Source: Acinetobacter corruptisaponis (GTDB taxonomy: Bacteria; Pseudomonadota; Gammaproteobacteria; Pseudomonadales; Moraxellaceae). From it: DNA of 64,000 nt. The translations under genes were made by a program, and so were the position numbers. The stretch lies in contig NZ_CP125669.1 of NCBI RefSeq assembly GCF_030053775.1, positions 2,661,962-2,725,961 on the forward strand. Direction: 5' to 3'. The notes under the pieces were generated by a model that did not search any database, was not told the DNA's origin, and saw nothing but the letters and a program-made list of their open reading frames with translations. The first letter of the stretch is position 1. Each line of letters begins with the position of its first letter. This document shows positions 61,516 through 64,000 of this stretch, one piece after another.

Positions 61516-61803
61516 GTGATTCAGTATATTGACCAGCAGTTAGTCGTTTCCAGGACGATTAACTTTGAAAATGCGGAACAGGTTTATCAGGCTGGATTAA
61601 AACATATTCAACAGCACAAGGGTTTCCCCTTGATTGTTGATTTGGCTCAGCTTGAAAATGGTAATACCTTGTCTTTGGCTGTATTGGTGCAATGGTTGCG
61701 CCAAACACCTGAGAACAAAGGCCTGCATTTTAAAAATGTGTCTGAGAAGATGCTGAAAATCATCCAGGCCAGCCATCTACAGGATGACTTGAAGTTAATT
61801 TGA
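61516..61803 (+). CDS. mlaB: STAS-domain subunit MlaB
   Basis: 95 residues, STAS domain (FPLIVDLAQLENGNTLSLAVLVQWLRQTPENKGLHFKNVSEKMLKIIQAS), with Thr in the conserved position. It regulates the MlaF ATPase. Starts at GTG 11 bases after mlaC. Last gene of mlaFEDCB and followed by a strong terminator. Confidence 0.93.
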   Translation: MIQYIDQQLVVSRTINFENAEQVYQAGLKHIQQHKGFPLIVDLAQLENGNTLSLAVLVQWLRQTPENKGLHFKNVSEKMLKIIQASHLQDDLKLI

Positions 61804-61821
61804 TCAAAATCTTGTAGAAAT

Positions 61822-61847
61822 AAAAAAGCACCGTCAGGTGCTTTTTT
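61822..61847. terminator. Bidirectional terminator of the mla operon and corA
   Basis: Stem AAAAAAGCACC/GGTGCTTTTTT with loop GTCA. Confidence 0.9.
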
Positions 61848-61848
61848 A

Positions 61849-62862
61849 TTAAATCCATTTTTTCCAGCGGAAATACACCATCGGCAACACCAGAAATGCC
61901 ATCAGAATACCTGTGACTATCCAGAAACTGAGATTGCCATGTGCAAAGGGAAGCACGTCAGTGTTCATGCCATAAATACTGGCGATCAGCATCGGCGGCG
62001 CAAGCATACTTGGCAAGATCGAGAATCGACGAATCGTGTCGTTCTGTTCGGTGTTAATGAATCCAGAGGTGGTATCCAGCAAGAAGCGTACTTTTTGGAA
62101 CAGGAAAGCATCATGTTCGACCAGCGAGCGAACATCCTCACTTAACTCACGAATGTCAGCATCATAAATATGGCTGCCTAAAGCGCGTGGACGAGATAAA
62201 AAGGTCAGTACCCGACGTAGATCAATCAAACACAGCTGGGCTTTTCCGAGCATGTCTTCCTGCTGTGCCAGGCGTGTAATCATGTCATCCAGATCCAGCA
62301 CCTTTTCACGGTGATGGTTATTCAACACTTCGGTTGAGTATCTTTCCAAGTCTTTGTGGATATCTTCGAGGATATCCGCAAGTTCATCCAGCTTTGCCTC
62401 AAGCAGGCCCAATAAAATCCAGGTCGGATCTTTATAGTCCATGTCATAGTCATTGCGCCGCGCACGCGCACGGAACGCACGGAACGCCACCAGCTTTTCA
62501 CCACGCAGGGTAAACAGGCGGTCTTTATGCAGAATGAACGCAACCGTTTGCACCATTGCCAGCATGTGGGATGATTCTTCCGCATCTCCATCCACCTGAT
62601 AATTTTTATTCTTTGTTAAAAAATAGGTGCTGATATGTAAAATACCATCGTCATCGCGGTAAAATCGCGCCGATGAGGAAATGTCTTCAAGTGACTTTAA
62701 GGTGGGCAGGTTACGGTCATAGGCATCCAGCACCCATTGTTGTTCTTCCTGCGAGGGGGCGATGAGGTCAATCCACACCAGTTCAGGGTGCAGATCAAAG
62801 CTGCCGTTGATGGTTGCATCTTCTAGACTACCGCGCTCTGTGGCATAAAAGGCTTCAAGCAT
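61849..62862 (-). CDS. corA: CorA-family magnesium/cobalt channel
   Basis: 337 residues. Long helical cytoplasmic domain and two C-terminal membrane helices with the signature GMN in ASIYGMNTDVLPFAHG, after the first helix, and VLPMVYFRWKKWI at the end. GAGGA nine bases before the ATG fixes the start. Transports Mg2+, and Co2+ and Ni2+ as well. Confidence 0.93.
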   Translation of the reverse strand: MLEAFYATERGSLEDATINGSFDLHPELVWIDLIAPSQEEQQWVLDAYDRNLPTLKSLEDISSSARFYRDDDGILHISTYFLTKNKNYQVDGDAEESSHMLAMVQTVAFILHKDRLFTLRGEKLVAFRAFRARARRNDYDMDYKDPTWILLGLLEAKLDELADILEDIHKDLERYSTEVLNNHHREKVLDLDDMITRLAQQEDMLGKAQLCLIDLRRVLTFLSRPRALGSHIYDADIRELSEDVRSLVEHDAFLFQKVRFLLDTTSGFINTEQNDTIRRFSILPSMLAPPMLIASIYGMNTDVLPFAHGNLSFWIVTGILMAFLVLPMVYFRWKKWI

Positions 62863-63206
62863 GTCTTTTTTCCTCGCGCAGTCAATATCAGACTTTCTGC
62901 TTTCATAGAAAGTCAGCGTGTATTTTAGACAAGGATCGGCTGAAAAACACTTGCCTAAACGTTATTTTGTTAAAAATCTTGTTACATAGTCTACTTTAGC
63001 AGCATGACAGTTATATAAAACGGCTTTAATTGTATGAATTCTATATATGTTTTCTGTGTGAGGCTGCCAGATTACGGTCCTATTGATCTAAAGAATTATC
63101 GTTGTCCAGATGAGTCATGGCTGGGCAGGACAATACCGAATCTATGGTTGTTTCAGTTTAAGTGTAATGGATGTATTGGTTGAAATTTAAGTGTGAGGAA
63201 AGGGTA
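62863..63206. other. Gap between corA and the NUDIX gene
   Basis: 344 bases that hold the two promoters of divergent genes. I see no repeat, hairpin or open frame worth naming. Confidence 0.4.
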
Positions 63207-63602
63207 TTGAAAACGATTACTGTGGCTGCCGCTGTCATTTTAAATGAGCAGAATCAGTTGCTTTTAGTGCGTAAACAGAATACGCAGGCATTTATGCAGG
63301 TGGGTGGAAAACTGGAACTGAACGAAGCACCTGAATTGACCATCCAGCGTGAGATTTTGGAGGAGATTGGCTGTGAATGTGAGATTAAACAGTTTATTGG
63401 ACAGTTTGAAACCGCGGCGGCAAATGAACCAGATCATGTTCTGGTGAGCTATGTTTATTCAGTTGAATTAAAGCAGGTTCCACACATTGCGGCTGAAATT
63501 GCTGAGATGAAGTGGATCAATTTGGATGATCAATCCACAGTATTGGCACCACTGACTAAAGAGGTGGTGATTCCATGGTGTCAGCAAAACCTTGTAAGCT
63601 AG
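63207..63602 (+). CDS. NUDIX hydrolase
   Basis: 131 residues. The NUDIX box GKLELNEAPELTIQREILEEIG matches GX5EX7REUXEEXGU completely and should bind Mg. It hydrolyses a nucleoside diphosphate linked to another group; substrate unknown (8-oxo-dGTP-like or ADP-ribose). TTG 63207 with GAGG 8 bases before is preferred to an ATG at 63171 that has no Shine-Dalgarno. Its last 47 bases overlap comF on the other strand. Confidence 0.85.
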   Translation: MKTITVAAAVILNEQNQLLLVRKQNTQAFMQVGGKLELNEAPELTIQREILEEIGCECEIKQFIGQFETAAANEPDHVLVSYVYSVELKQVPHIAAEIAEMKWINLDDQSTVLAPLTKEVVIPWCQQNLVS

Positions 63603-63999
63603 ACTCGCGATGTTGTGCGGCTGCCAAACATACACTATGGATCTGTTGGCAGCCGAGCTGTTCCAGCACTTTCGACAAGGCGGTAATCGAACTTCCTGTA
63701 GTCACCACATCATCCACAATCAGCACCTTTCGATAGCGGACTTTTCCTGATGGGTCGGCAATAAATTGCTGCTCAATATCTTCCAATCTCTCTAGACGTG
63801 AAAAGCCTTTTTGTGAGTGTTGTGCCAGACGTTGTACAGGCTGCCAGACAGGAACATTCAGGTTATGCCCCAGCACTTTAGCCAATAGTAGGCTCTGGTT
63901 AAAACCGCGTTCTGCCAAGCGATCTGTGGAAATTGGCATTGGTATAATGGCCTGGACTTTGGGAAGCTTGAGCTGTAGCAACAGGCCATTCAATAAACG
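63556..63999 (-). CDS. comF: ComF-family phosphoribosyltransferase (5' end outside the window)
   Basis: Competence/DNA-uptake-linked protein of the phosphoribosyltransferase fold. The PRPP site VLIVDDVVTTGSSITALSKVLEQLG is clear; the upstream AERGFNQSLLLAKVLGHNLNVPV and HSQKGFSRLERLEDIEQQF fit ComF. The frame stays open to the window edge, so the N-terminal zinc-finger part is outside. The end overlaps the convergent NUDIX gene by 47 bases. Confidence 0.9.
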   Translation of the reverse strand, partial: RLLNGLLLQLKLPKVQAIIPMPISTDRLAERGFNQSLLLAKVLGHNLNVPVWQPVQRLAQHSQKGFSRLERLEDIEQQFIADPSGKVRYRKVLIVDDVVTTGSSITALSKVLEQLGCQQIHSVCLAAAQHRESSLQGFADTMESPPL

Positions 64000-64000
64000 T

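Overview
The window reads as chromosomal DNA of an Acinetobacter species (Moraxellaceae). The strongest evidence is the chain of a type IV pilin gene, rpsP-rimM-trmD-rplS, a lipase operon with the chaperone gene ahead of the lipase gene, and truB. The phospholipid-transport operon in the order mlaFEDCB, the MdfA-like and Tet(A)-like exporters and the dense single-copy housekeeping content agree. I see no rRNA, tRNA, CRISPR array, insertion sequence, prophage or plasmid backbone. Both window ends cut genes: the pilin at the left and comF at the right.

Layout. 1-6.8 kb: pilin end, ribosomal protein and tRNA modification operon, lipase with its foldase, truB, a TauE-type permease. 6.9-16.6 kb: hemerythrin protein, two tandem drug/metabolite exporters, serA facing a D-2-hydroxyglutarate dehydrogenase, a 0.5 kb segment bounded by a duplicated gene end, an AT-rich pair (secreted protein plus RlaP-like nucleotidyltransferase), mdaB-ygiN, lipoproteins. 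16.9-28 kb: MdfA-like exporter, sodC, AI-2E family permease, orphan ParA, resolvase-like membrane protein, two methyltransferases and many small exported proteins. 28-36.4 kb: an AT-rich unknown gene, glyQ and glyS with a broken tautomerase gene between them, a Tet(A)-like exporter, and a radical SAM plus DUF4130 pair tied to DNA repair. 36.5-46.8 kb: AztD-like zinc-binding lipoprotein behind a Zur-like operator, HPP-CBS protein, PspC protein with a self-complementary leader, a protein with a uracil-DNA-glycosylase-like half, an acyl-CoA dehydrogenase and a very large lipoprotein. 46.8-56 kb: aroE, MocR-type regulator facing a GNAT gene, hemF, ribA with a duplicated 3' end, dxs, suhB. 56-64 kb: DEAD-box RNA helicase with a long leader and a repetitive tail, mlaFEDCB, corA, a NUDIX gene and comF.

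How genes fit together: lif is needed to fold Lip; D-2-hydroxyglutarate made by SerA can be reoxidised by its divergent neighbour; MdaB and YgiN form a quinone redox couple; Mla proteins move phospholipids across the envelope; GlyQ and GlyS are the two subunits of glycyl-tRNA synthetase.

The observations most worth a second look are two places where the 3' end of a housekeeping gene (the D-2-hydroxyglutarate dehydrogenase gene and ribA) is duplicated around a small insert that ends just before the original terminator; the single-stop tautomerase pseudogene; the Zur-like palindrome before the AztD-like gene; the sequestered Shine-Dalgarno of the PspC gene; a structured region before an NlpE-like gene; and a possible leader peptide before the RNA helicase.
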